Below, one piece after another: positions 18,420-26,875 of a stretch of 64,000 nucleotides of DNA. The stretch comes from Niallia sp052318935 (GTDB taxonomy: Bacteria > Bacillota > Bacilli > Bacillales > Cytobacillaceae). The stretch lies in assembly GCA_052318935.1 (NCBI GenBank), contig JBQRKO010000002.1; one strand, given 5' to 3'. The notes beneath the pieces were generated by a model that worked only from the letters and a program-made list of their open reading frames with translations, was not told where the DNA came from and made no database searches. The translations under genes and the position numbers were made by a program. Position 1 is the stretch's first letter, and every line of letters begins with the position of its first letter.

Positions 18420-18458
18420 AAACAGCCCTTGTTTTTATTAATCAAACGAGGGCTGTTT
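18420..18458. terminator. inverted repeat, terminator-like
   Basis: AAACAGCCCT and AGGGCTGTTT form a 10-bp stem with a T-rich loop. It is about 130 bases upstream of the MBL gene start and most likely ends a minus-strand transcript from the small ORF at 18591. Confidence 0.6.
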
Positions 18459-18485
18459 ATGTCTACTAAAAACAACATTTGCGAT

Positions 18486-18529
18486 CTAAAAAAGTCATTT
18501 TTTAATGTACAAAAAATCGACTTTTTTAG
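18486..18529. terminator. inverted repeat, terminator-like
   Basis: CTAAAAAAGTC and GACTTTTTTAG form a perfect 11-bp stem, 62 bases downstream of the small ORF stop on the minus strand. Confidence 0.6.
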
Positions 18530-18590
18530 GTTTAAATTCGCTTAGCATAAAAAATATCCGAAATGTTGGCGTTACTCCTTTTAAGTACGA

Positions 18591-18758
18591 CTAGATAACA
18601 GGATAATACTGTTCATACCGTGGATTACAATAATATGGGGGTCTAGGTCCTATTTTGGGCATTTGATAAATATAAGGGTTGGAATCATATAGCACCTCCA
18701 CTTTTTCATCAGAATGAGCTACTAACAATAACTTTACTTCAGGATTATAATATTGTAT
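18591..18758 (-). CDS. small Tyr/Pro-rich protein with an apparent non-canonical start
   Basis: An open frame of 55 codons follows a perfect AAGGAGG. The codon at normal spacing is ATA (18758), and no ATG, GTG or TTG lies near it; the first in-frame TTG and GTG are 11 and 20 codons in. The product begins QYYNPEVKLLLVAHSDEKVEVLYDSN and ends in a Tyr/Pro-rich tail (PPYYCNPRYEQYYPVI), reminiscent of small spore-coat-like proteins. Either a rare ATA/ATT start is used or the start has mutated. Two terminator-like hairpins follow. Confidence 0.5.
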   Translation of the reverse strand: MQYYNPEVKLLLVAHSDEKVEVLYDSNPYIYQMPKIGPRPPYYCNPRYEQYYPVI

Positions 18759-18932
18759 AGAAATAACCTCCTTGAAACGATTCTTTTATACTCACCTTAT
18801 TCAATTTTCTATGGTATTGAGCCCGTACCAGCAATAATGGTTATACATCTAGGCAGTTAAATAATACCCTGCACTTTATTAGCCTATATTACATAAAGTA
18901 ACTGGAAAATGGTTATTTAGGGGAGGACAACT

Positions 18933-19871
18933 ATGTCACAAGATGACTACAAAAATCATAAAAGCGGAAATGAAAAAGGTTATCCAATGTATCCTAATTA
19001 TGGAAAAATAACACGCTACGAAGATGTTCCGATCACTGTTCCAGAACAACGTCAGTTTCGCCAGCCAGGTGTAGAAAAGTTAATGGTTCCAAGACCAATT
19101 ATTGAAAATCCGAATTATAAAGGAAGCGGAAAATTAGCAGGCAAGGTTGCACTTATCACTGGTGGTGATAGCGGAATGGGTGCAGCAGCAGCCATCGCTT
19201 TTGCTAAAGAAGGTGCGGATGTTACCATTGCTTATCTAGATGAGCATGAAGATGCGAATCGTACGAAGACAAGAATTGAAGAACTCGGACAACGCTGTTT
19301 ATTATTGCCAGGAGACTTAAGAGAAAAACAGCAGTGCATCGACATCGTGGAAAAAACTATCCAAACATTTGGGCAGCTAGACGTTCTTTGTAACCATGTT
19401 GGTATCCAGTTTCAGCAATTGAGCTTACTTGACATTACTGATGAGCAGTTCGATGATACTTTTAAGGTGAACATCTACTCTCATTTCTACACCACTCGTG
19501 CAGCACTTCCATACTTAAAAGCTGGAGGCTCCATAATTAATACTTCCTCTGTTGTAACATATGTTGGATATGAGCAATTGATTGATTATACAGCTACTAA
19601 AGGAGCTAATATTGGTTTTACACGTGCATTAGCGAATAATTTAGTAGATAAGGGCATCCGGGTAAACGCCATTGCTCCTGGCAGGATATGGACTCCCCTC
19701 ATCCCAGCAAGCTTCTCTGCAGACGAAGTTACACTAGTGGATAATCCAATGCAGCGTCAAGGTCAGCCTTTTGAAGTTGCCCCTACCTTTGTATACCTCG
19801 CGTCCGATGATTCACGTTTTGTGACCGGGCAAACGCTTCATGTTAATGGAGGGCAATGGATGTCATCTTAA
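18933..19871 (+). CDS. SDR-family NAD(P)-dependent oxidoreductase (YhdF/YdaD-like)
   Basis: The protein has 312 residues. It has the long N-terminal extension (about 65 residues, ending near the PRPIIENPNYKGSGKL stretch) typical of the general-stress SDR proteins YdaD and YhdF. The Rossmann motif TGGDSGMG (about 76-83), the NHVG motif, the catalytic Ser in NTSSV and Tyr-x-x-x-Lys in DYTATKG are visible, and an HVNGGQWM tail closes the fold. It reduces or oxidises an unknown carbonyl or alcohol. GGGGAGG lies 7 bases before the ATG. I could not identify a convincing sigma-B promoter. Confidence 0.9.
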   Translation: MSQDDYKNHKSGNEKGYPMYPNYGKITRYEDVPITVPEQRQFRQPGVEKLMVPRPIIENPNYKGSGKLAGKVALITGGDSGMGAAAAIAFAKEGADVTIAYLDEHEDANRTKTRIEELGQRCLLLPGDLREKQQCIDIVEKTIQTFGQLDVLCNHVGIQFQQLSLLDITDEQFDDTFKVNIYSHFYTTRAALPYLKAGGSIINTSSVVTYVGYEQLIDYTATKGANIGFTRALANNLVDKGIRVNAIAPGRIWTPLIPASFSADEVTLVDNPMQRQGQPFEVAPTFVYLASDDSRFVTGQTLHVNGGQWMSS

Positions 19872-20012
19872 CTAATACACACAAAGCCCTTAGATTAATT
19901 CCCCCTCAAACTTAATGGTATTGAAGTGTTAATTTGGTCCTTAATGGCTACCAATGTTGTTTGTTTAATATCCGGATTTTAATTAGACAAAGTATAAATA
20001 ACAATCTCTTAA

Positions 20013-20060
20013 TAAGGGGCTTTCAGAAGTCGATTTTTCAACTTCTGAAAGCCCCTTTTC
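20013..20060 (+). terminator. strong intrinsic terminator
   Basis: AAGGGGCTTTCAGAAGT and ACTTCTGAAAGCCCCTT pair perfectly (17 bp), followed by TTC. It lies about 140 bases after the SDR stop. The rest of 20061-20365 holds no gene I can support, apart from an imperfect hairpin near 20280-20315 that may end the GH32 transcript. Confidence 0.85.
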
Positions 20061-20365
20061 ATATTCGAGAATGTTGCTATATCACCATCTTAAATTTTAA
20101 ATTTTATTGATTTTGTCCTATTTCTGACAGCCCATTTCACTTGGATACACGTTTTTGCCTATGCAAAAACACCTCCGATTTCAGTATTTATTACAATGTA
20201 CCATTTTGGAAGGTGCTTTATTGTGCATCATTATTTAAAATTAGCCCATCAACTCTCTGAAGAATACACAGCATAAATCCCCCCATGCTTTCAAAAAGCA
20301 GAGTATGAGGGCTGCTATGGACCTTCATTCGAGATCTCAATTGAAACAAAGCTCATCCATTTGAC

Positions 20366-22942
20366 TTAGTTATCAATATTCTTATGGAACCAGACAGAGG
20401 ACATTGCCGAAACCTCGAGGTTATCAACCACAGCTTCTCCCCCTGTGGAGAACAGCTGAATACCATCACTGGTAGCGCTAGGGAAAATCTGGTCGGTTAT
20501 GGCTACTCGGCCGCCATCGGCGAAAATTTCCACTGAGGACCAGTCCACATAGATCTGCAGTGATACCTTGCCATCGCGGACGGGTACCGCTACGCGTTTC
20601 ACACTAGGAAAAGATGAGTTAAAATTGACTTGTCCCGATTGTGTTCTGTCAAGGTAGAGTTGTTCACCTGCAACATCGTACCCGATCACAGTTCGTTCAC
20701 CATTTCCGGTTCGGACATTCACCCCAAAGCTTTTGGCCGTGTTAGGCTTGAACGTGACATCCAAGCGGTATGCTTTGCCCGAGGCTTTAGAGCCGAGATT
20801 GGTTTCGCCCTCAGCAAGAGTTGCGTGTCTAAGCTTGTATTTCGCCTCTCGTGCCAAATGCGCAGCAGATTGTATAGGTGACTGAACGATCTGAGGCGTA
20901 CCGTCAATGGTTTGTAGCTTCAGTTCTCGTGGAAGAGACTGCACCCCCCGCCAAGGCGAAGTTGGGATATCATTAGCATAGTTCCAATTGTTCATCCATC
21001 CAATCATAATCCGCCGATCTTTTGGTGCATCATTGTAGGTAACCGCCGCATAAAAGTCCTGTCCATGGTCAATCCAACGAGCCCGCTGTAGAGCGTTGGT
21101 GGCAGGAGCAGCGGCCAGGGTGAACTGGTCAGCCAGTACGTGTCCCCATCCCCCTGTGTTTCGGTCAACTATTTGAATCTGAGCCTGTTTCCCCTGCAGA
21201 TCGCGCAAATCCCAGGACGTCCAGTCTAACGCAGCGCTGTCGTTTCCAGTTGCGGTACGCACAACCTGACCGTTCACCAAAAGATTTACAGCGGTTTCCA
21301 TAGCCCATGGTTTAGCCTTCACATCGGAAAAGACGATGTTATCGATCATGAGATGACCCCAACCGGTGCTTCCATCGTTTTGATCAATGATCTGTAATGT
21401 CGCCTGCTTACCGCGATACTTCGAAACATCGAAGACCGACCAGTCCAAATTTGCACTATTATTACCGGTAGCGCTGGCAACAACATTGCCATCGATAACA
21501 AGGTTGAGAACCGTAGGATGACCCGTTGAGGCAGGATGATCTCCTCCGGCAATAAGGAAATTAATGAAATCAGAGCCAATGATGAACGTCGGGGACGTCA
21601 CGGTACCTTCTGCTCTATCACAACTGGCGGTTTGACACGTGTCCAAAACCTGATTTCCCAACTGACCACTCAAATTTTCCCTGGTCGGTACGATTCCAGC
21701 GAAATCACCAGTCCCAGTCCAGCTGAACAGGCTGGATTCTTCAAAGTCTTCCAAGACCTGTCCGGGAGGCGGGGCGGTCGAAGCACCATCTACATAAGGA
21801 TGGTTACCGCCTGCAATAAGAAAATTTAGATAATTTTGATTGATCGTAAATTCCGGCGATATTAGGCTTCCTACCTCGCTGTCGCTGCCATGGAAGCTAT
21901 CTACAAACCCGTGTCCGAGGTATCCTATCGGACCAAGATCGTCCTTGACTGGACCTGTGCCGAAAGCCGTTCCTGTTGTCGTCCATAAACCGTAGTCTGG
22001 ACCCTCAAAATCGTTGAGAATGGTACCGGTTGGCGGAGTATACACCGGTTCATCATCAGTGAATCTGGTTCCGTTGAAGTTCCCGATAAAATACTCGGCT
22101 TTTCCAGCGACATTGACCGTCATTACCCATTTCATGTTGTTTTTGTTGCCGTCCAATGCCATGGGAAATAGGTCTGGGCACTCCCAGACAGAGCTAGTGA
22201 CTCCCGCAGGACCGAACTCGCTAAGCAATGACCAGCTTTTTAAGTTCGGTGAGGAGTAAATAGCCACCTTATGCTGATCCGACAAGGCTACTACCATTCG
22301 CCAGCTTTTTGTCGGTTCGTACCAAAAGACTTTGGGATCTCGAAAATTGTGAGATCCGATGTCAAGCACCGGATTTCCGGCGTACTTCGTCCACGTGGTA
22401 CCGCCGTCGGTGCTGTAGGACAAGGCTTGCTGCTGAAGTCCACTATCCTTCACAGCACGAGTATAAACGGCGACCAGCGGAGGATTCTCGGATGTTCCTA
22501 GCCCGCTTGAATTGGTCTTATCAAATACAACACCACCCGACCAAACTTCCTCATTGGCATCTACTGGAATAGCAACAGGAAGTTCCCTCCAATGCATAAG
22601 ATCCTTGCTCACAGCATGACCCCACGAAGCATGCCCTCCCGTCATCCCATACTTGTTATATTGATAGAACAGGTGATATTCGCCTTTATAATAAATTAAT
22701 CCATTAGGATCATTCATCCAGTTTTTGGCCGGCGAATAGTGAAACTGAGGCCGATAGGATTCCTGATAGGTGTCCTGATCTCCCGGGACGTGCCCGGAAC
22801 CTGTGGATATTCCAACAGCGTACGTTCCGAATGGATAACCAACCGTTAGGCCGGTCAGAGCAGCCAATCCGACTGCCGCCCTAAGCAGGTGACGCTTACG
22901 GGACGACATTTTTAAAGATATCAATGTTTTAAATGAAACCAC
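20366..22942 (-). CDS. secreted GH32 levanase / fructan hydrolase with nested inserted modules
   Basis: The protein has 858 residues from a GTG at 22942, with GGAGGTG 5 bases upstream. An Arg-rich signal peptide (about residues 12-44) is followed by the GH32 five-bladed propeller: WMNDPNG (nucleophile Asp, about 88), FRDPK (about 201-205) and WECPDLF (acid/base Glu, about 254). After about residue 303 the catalytic domain is interrupted by about 310 residues and resumes at ARWIDHGQDFYAAVTY; a C-terminal beta-sandwich ends with IYVDWSSVEIFADGG. The insert holds two related jelly-roll-like modules, one inside the other (see findings). It should release fructose from levan or inulin outside the cell. 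Base composition is clearly richer in G+C than the flanks, suggesting transfer. Confidence 0.9.
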   Translation of the reverse strand: MVSFKTLISLKMSSRKRHLLRAAVGLAALTGLTVGYPFGTYAVGISTGSGHVPGDQDTYQESYRPQFHYSPAKNWMNDPNGLIYYKGEYHLFYQYNKYGMTGGHASWGHAVSKDLMHWRELPVAIPVDANEEVWSGGVVFDKTNSSGLGTSENPPLVAVYTRAVKDSGLQQQALSYSTDGGTTWTKYAGNPVLDIGSHNFRDPKVFWYEPTKSWRMVVALSDQHKVAIYSSPNLKSWSLLSEFGPAGVTSSVWECPDLFPMALDGNKNNMKWVMTVNVAGKAEYFIGNFNGTRFTDDEPVYTPPTGTILNDFEGPDYGLWTTTGTAFGTGPVKDDLGPIGYLGHGFVDSFHGSDSEVGSLISPEFTINQNYLNFLIAGGNHPYVDGASTAPPPGQVLEDFEESSLFSWTGTGDFAGIVPTRENLSGQLGNQVLDTCQTASCDRAEGTVTSPTFIIGSDFINFLIAGGDHPASTGHPTVLNLVIDGNVVASATGNNSANLDWSVFDVSKYRGKQATLQIIDQNDGSTGWGHLMIDNIVFSDVKAKPWAMETAVNLLVNGQVVRTATGNDSAALDWTSWDLRDLQGKQAQIQIVDRNTGGWGHVLADQFTLAAAPATNALQRARWIDHGQDFYAAVTYNDAPKDRRIMIGWMNNWNYANDIPTSPWRGVQSLPRELKLQTIDGTPQIVQSPIQSAAHLAREAKYKLRHATLAEGETNLGSKASGKAYRLDVTFKPNTAKSFGVNVRTGNGERTVIGYDVAGEQLYLDRTQSGQVNFNSSFPSVKRVAVPVRDGKVSLQIYVDWSSVEIFADGGRVAITDQIFPSATSDGIQLFSTGGEAVVDNLEVSAMSSVWFHKNIDN

Positions 22943-23247
22943 GATAGCACCTCCAAACATGTGATAAAAAGCGTTAATTGATACTTTCTTTCGTACATTC
23001 AGTAGATTTTATTTGGGATTGTTCCTCCAGTTGACACTGGTAATATTTGTAATTTTATACAGCGTCCATGTAACCAATAACGACAACTCTAAAGACAATA
23101 AACCAGATGAAATGTTATATCAAACACATTTTGTTTAGTTTGAACATTCACTTTTCTAACATAATATTTAACTCTCGAAACAATGCTTGGGATATGAATA
23201 TGAGTCTACTTGAACAAAGGTTATCTACCATATATGCAGAAACTGCG

Positions 23248-23466
23248 TTATACAATGTCCCTCCAAATATATCCACTAAAAAAGGAATCCCTCTTTATCT
23301 TCAGGTATGTCCTTTGGCATCTGTTTAGATTTTCTTGAAGTGTTTGTTTGTCTTTTCCTATTAAGAAAGGCACTGTCATCAGGTTGACTTCGCCAAATCC
23401 CATTCCTGCAGATCCTTTTAATACTGCATCAACCCCCCCATAGTCACTATTAGTCACTGAAATCAT
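23248..23466 (-). CDS. short ORF of unknown function, possibly a gene remnant
   Basis: A 72-codon frame begins at an ATG (23466) with AGAGGGGAG about 8 bases upstream and a CcpA-type cre site further upstream. The first half, rich in Gly and hydrophobic residues (GGVDAVLKGSAGMGFGEVNL), reads like the start of a real protein. The second half is basic and does not. It may be the 5' end of a gene broken by a frameshift or deletion. I do not recognise a family. Confidence 0.35.
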   Translation of the reverse strand: MISVTNSDYGGVDAVLKGSAGMGFGEVNLMTVPFLIGKDKQTLQENLNRCQRTYLKIKRDSFFSGYIWRDIV

Positions 23467-23533
23467 ATGTGTTGCTCCCCTCTTTTAATGTCTTGCACTA
23501 ATTAACAATGCAAGTTACATGCCACAAAAGAGT

Positions 23534-23547
23534 ATTAAGCGCTTTCA
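23534..23547 (-). promoter_or_regulatory. candidate CcpA cre site
   Basis: On the minus strand the sequence TGAAAGCGCTTAAT matches the cre consensus (TGWAARCGYTWNCW) at all but one or two positions. It lies 68 bases upstream of the ORF starting at 23466. Confidence 0.5.
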
Positions 23548-23573
23548 TTATTTTTTAACTCTTTGTTTTTATG

Positions 23574-23665
23574 TTTTAATACACATTTATCTGAAAATTT
23601 TTTCTTTTAATACGCATTTATCTGAAAACTGTTATTCACTGTTATTCTTTGATACACATTTATCT
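23574..23665. repeat. three direct repeats of about 18-24 bases
   Basis: TTTTAATACACATTTATCTG, TTTTAATACGCATTTATCTG and TTTGATACACATTTATCT occur in direct order at 23574, 23605 and 23647. They sit in the gene-free stretch between 23467 and 23910. Role unknown. Confidence 0.6.
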
Positions 23666-23910
23666 ATAAAAGCAAACCTGTATTAAAAAACGTATCCTTT
23701 TAATAAAGGTTTACTTTTGACTCCTTCGTTTTGTAAACGACCAATGGGTTTCACTACCAACCGTGGGACTTTTCTTCACTTAATGAATCAACAAGCAAAT
23801 CAAAACTCTTAAAAAATACTCTGAAAAATCCATTTATAATATCTGTATCCTAAGACCCTAATATTTTTCATATATTATGTTCAAACTATGGAAAAAATAG
23901 AGGTGAATTT

Positions 23911-24852
23911 ATGAATTTAGAGCCTATCATTCCATTTGAGCCAGTAAGTACAGACCAAATTCCAGAAGGTGACCAATGGATTGCCCAAGTTAAGTGGGAT
24001 GGCGTCCGGATACTTACATACTATGATGGAAATACTGTACGCTTATTCAACAGAAAATTAAATGAACGTAGTTTTCATTACCCAGAAATATCGAGCATTA
24101 AGACTTTTTGTAAGTCGCAATCAGTTATTTTGGATGGGGAAGTTATTGCATTGGGGGAAGACAGAAAGCCTTCTTTTCACGAGGTAATGCGCCGGGACGG
24201 AATTCGAAGGTTAGAACGAGTTAATGAATTGAAAGAACAAGTACCTATTTCATATATGATTTTTGATGTTATTTATTGTAATAATGAGTGGAAAAATAAA
24301 CTTCCTTTGAAAGACAGGGTTTCTTTACTTGAGCAAATAATTGTCCCGAATGAGCATATCCAAGTTGTGCCTTCTTATCCTGATGGTGATGCTTTATTTG
24401 AAGCTATAAAACAGCAAGATATGGAAGGAATAATCGTAAAAAACCTTGACAGCCAGTATCTTATCAATGGTAAAGATAGCCGATGGAAAAAAGTGAAGAA
24501 TTATAAAGATTTAATAGCAGTCGTAGGCGGTGTAACTTTACGGAGTGGCATTGTAAATTCTCTTTTGCTTGGCTTATACGATAAAAAAGGAGCATTTTTA
24601 TACATTGGACATGTTGGGACTGGAAAATTAAAAAAGTCAGAATGGAGAGAATTGACTGAAAAAATAAAACCAATTTTAGTTAACCAACGTCCATTTATTA
24701 ATAAACCTGAAAGGTTAAAAGATGCAATATGGATCAAACCTCAAATTACAGTGAAGGTTCAATTTATGGAATGGACCAAAGGACATACACTTAGGCAGCC
24801 GTCTATACAAGCTTTTGTTGATACTCCACAAGACAAATGTACTCTTACATAA
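23911..24852 (+). CDS. stand-alone ATP-dependent DNA ligase (LigD ligase-domain type)
   Basis: The protein has 313 residues, equal to the ligase half of B. subtilis YkoU. Motif I is KWDGVR with the adenylated Lys near residue 28. Motif III lies around MIFDVIY, motif IV is EGIIVKN and motif V WKKVKNY. An OB fold follows from about residue 195 to the end, closing with VKVQFMEWTKGHTLRQPS. No polymerase or phosphoesterase domain is attached. It should seal nicks or breaks with ATP. The LigD-polymerase gene at 14526 lacks exactly this catalytic domain, so the two may act together with Ku. GAGGTG precedes the ATG. Confidence 0.93.
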   Translation: MNLEPIIPFEPVSTDQIPEGDQWIAQVKWDGVRILTYYDGNTVRLFNRKLNERSFHYPEISSIKTFCKSQSVILDGEVIALGEDRKPSFHEVMRRDGIRRLERVNELKEQVPISYMIFDVIYCNNEWKNKLPLKDRVSLLEQIIVPNEHIQVVPSYPDGDALFEAIKQQDMEGIIVKNLDSQYLINGKDSRWKKVKNYKDLIAVVGGVTLRSGIVNSLLLGLYDKKGAFLYIGHVGTGKLKKSEWRELTEKIKPILVNQRPFINKPERLKDAIWIKPQITVKVQFMEWTKGHTLRQPSIQAFVDTPQDKCTLT

Positions 24853-24907
24853 GTGGAAAGTTAATATTTTACAGTTTATAACAGGAGATTTCATCCCTTC
24901 TCCAACA

Positions 24908-24942
24908 GGATTTAGTAAGTTTTTAAAAAACTTACTAAATCC
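24908..24942 (+). terminator. terminator of the ligase gene
   Basis: GGATTTAGTAAGTTTTT and AAAAACTTACTAAATCC form a near-perfect palindrome 56 bases after the stop. There is no strong T tail. Confidence 0.6.
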
Positions 24943-25204
24943 ATATGAAGTTTATACCAAAATTGCTTTCCCAATACACTTGTTTCTTTTTTAATAATTA
25001 TGTAGTCATTATAATCATAAAGTTTGAACAAAAAACGATATCTGAAGTCCTTCAAAAAACAATAAAGAGCTTCCTTTTCTATTCTGTATTTTTGAACGTA
25101 TTACTATTTTTCATTGTTAACAAGCACACCAAAAACCCGCTCCTGTATAAGTAACGGGTTGATTACAAATTCCTAACATTTTCTTTTGCAAGATTTCTCC
25201 TCCG

Positions 25205-26017
25205 TTATCCAATAAACTTTGCCAATTCATTATTAAATTTATCCCGCTCCTCCCAAAACAACCCGTGGCCGCTATATTTAAAAGGTACAAGCTTAGCATT
25301 TTTTATCCCTTGTTTTTGCGCCTCGGCCAGCGGAAAATGACATACTTTGTCATGAATTCCGTGCAGAATAAGGGTTGGAACGTGAATTTTCCCCATATCT
25401 TGAAATAGGCTTTCTTCATGTAGCCAAGTATTTGCAACCATAGCGGTGGACCAGCTTGCGGCTTGTAGTCCCAATTGAAAAAACCAATTTGAAAAAGGCT
25501 CTGTTACATGTTGAAAGAAAAACATATTACCAAATCCTTGCAGCATATTTGGACGGTCATTATAAGTCCCCTGTATGATTTGTTTTACATCCTCAGTTTT
25601 TTGACCATAAGGAAAATAAGGCCGTTGAATAAGACTAGGTGCAGCAGCTGCAAGTAGAGCTAGCTTTGAAACCCCATGTCCATGGTGCCGAGCCACATAT
25701 CGAATGGCAACAGCTCCCCCTGTGGAATGACCGGCCAGCGTAATATTTCGCAACTTCAAAGCGTCTATAACACTTCGAACATCATCAGCCAAACGATCAT
25801 AGTCATATCCTTTCCAAGGTTTATCTGACTGGCCAAATCCCCTAAGATCCATTCCGATACAACGATAACCCATTTGAGGAAGTTGATTAAATTGATATTC
25901 AAACATCTTATGATTTGCAGGCCAACCATGAATAAAAAAGATCGTTTTCTCATTTATCGGATTTATATCTTCTACATAAATGTTAACATCCGGCTCTACC
26001 CTAACATAGTACCCCAA
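25205..26017 (-). CDS. alpha/beta hydrolase
   Basis: The protein has 270 residues from the TTG at 26017, which has GGGGGGA 5 bases upstream and gives the family start MGYYVRVEP; longer in-frame starts have no ribosome site. FFIHGWPAN forms the oxyanion loop (about residues 27-35), GHSTGG carries the nucleophile Ser (about 100), LHGIHDKVC the Asp, and YSGHGLFWEE the His. The order and spacing match chloroperoxidase-like esterases of Bacillus. Substrate unknown. It is monocistronic. Confidence 0.88.
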   Translation of the reverse strand: MGYYVRVEPDVNIYVEDINPINEKTIFFIHGWPANHKMFEYQFNQLPQMGYRCIGMDLRGFGQSDKPWKGYDYDRLADDVRSVIDALKLRNITLAGHSTGGAVAIRYVARHHGHGVSKLALLAAAAPSLIQRPYFPYGQKTEDVKQIIQGTYNDRPNMLQGFGNMFFFQHVTEPFSNWFFQLGLQAASWSTAMVANTWLHEESLFQDMGKIHVPTLILHGIHDKVCHFPLAEAQKQGIKNAKLVPFKYSGHGLFWEERDKFNNELAKFIG

Positions 26018-26384
26018 GCCAATCCCCCCAATAAATAAAAGTCTTCTGATAGAGACTATATTCAAAAGGACCTATTCTTTTAACCAAAACCATCAAAACT
26101 ATTGAAATATTTTTTAAGTATAATTATTTAGAGACAACTCACTTATTTTCATGTAACAAAGTGATAACCCATCCCTAAAGTGGAGCACACGGAAATTTTT
26201 AGGAATAAGTTTTAAAAGTAAACAAGGAATGCGACCGAAATCAGCATTTTTTCACTTAATAATAAAAAGAAAGTGTAAAGGATCTAAACTATTCTTAAAT
26301 TTTACAAGGCAGAATGTTTAGTAATAAAAATGAAATGGACGATGCTTTCGGCCATACTATCGGTATCTCTAAATATTAATAATA

Positions 26385-26414
26385 AATCCCTGCAACATAT
26401 GAGTCACAGGGATA
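26385..26414 (-). terminator. terminator of the small ORF at 26427
   Basis: ATCCCTG and CAGGGAT arms enclose 13 bases. On the minus strand TTATTATT follows. Confidence 0.55.
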
Positions 26415-26426
26415 AATGCAGCACCT

Positions 26427-26648
26427 TTATTCAGATTTTTGGGCTATAAAAAAAGCACTTTGAACCTGACTAACTGCTGTTTGGGCTTGTGCAATTTCAG
26501 TAGCAGCTTGTTTGATTGCTTCTTGAGCTAAAGTTGGATCAGATGAAGACTTTTCAATCGCTTGATTTAGTAAATTTTGAGTAAGAGTTACATTCGCCTT
26601 TGCTTGATTTAATTGGTTTACATCAATTTGTTGATTATTTTGGGTCAT
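26427..26648 (-). CDS. small Gln/Ala-rich helical protein
   Basis: This 73-residue protein is almost entirely composed of Gln, Ala, Asn, Glu and Leu and is predicted to form a long amphipathic helix or coiled coil (heptad-like spacing from residue 13 to 66). It has no Cys, signal peptide or membrane segment. GGAGAGA lies before the ATG and a hairpin terminator follows, so it is likely expressed. I do not recognise its family. The 26066-26426 stretch otherwise holds nothing I can support. Confidence 0.65.
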   Translation of the reverse strand: MTQNNQQIDVNQLNQAKANVTLTQNLLNQAIEKSSSDPTLAQEAIKQAATEIAQAQTAVSQVQSAFFIAQKSE

Positions 26649-26875
26649 TAGTATTCTCTCCTTTAATCTTTGAATTAAATTACTTCTATATAATTACCTA
26701 ACTCGTTTCGTTTATTATTAAAATAATCTTCCAAGAATAACAACTTCTTTTTTGGCTATATACTACATGTTTTTTGCTTTGGGTGGGGATAGTTAAAGTA
26801 TAAATTTATTATTCTTGCGGTTCTTAGTAACAAAAGTATGTAAATAAACTTAGCATAATAGAGGAGGATAAAATA

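Noticed and set aside
20220..20275. Possible transposase fragment starting GTGCATCATTATTTA
   Set aside because: Only 17 codons long, with no inverted repeats or other insertion-sequence traces around it.
20366..22942. Frameshifted or multiple genes in the levanase region, suggested by many overlapping frames
   Set aside because: One 858-codon frame carries all GH32 motifs in order; the other frames are shadows caused by higher GC.
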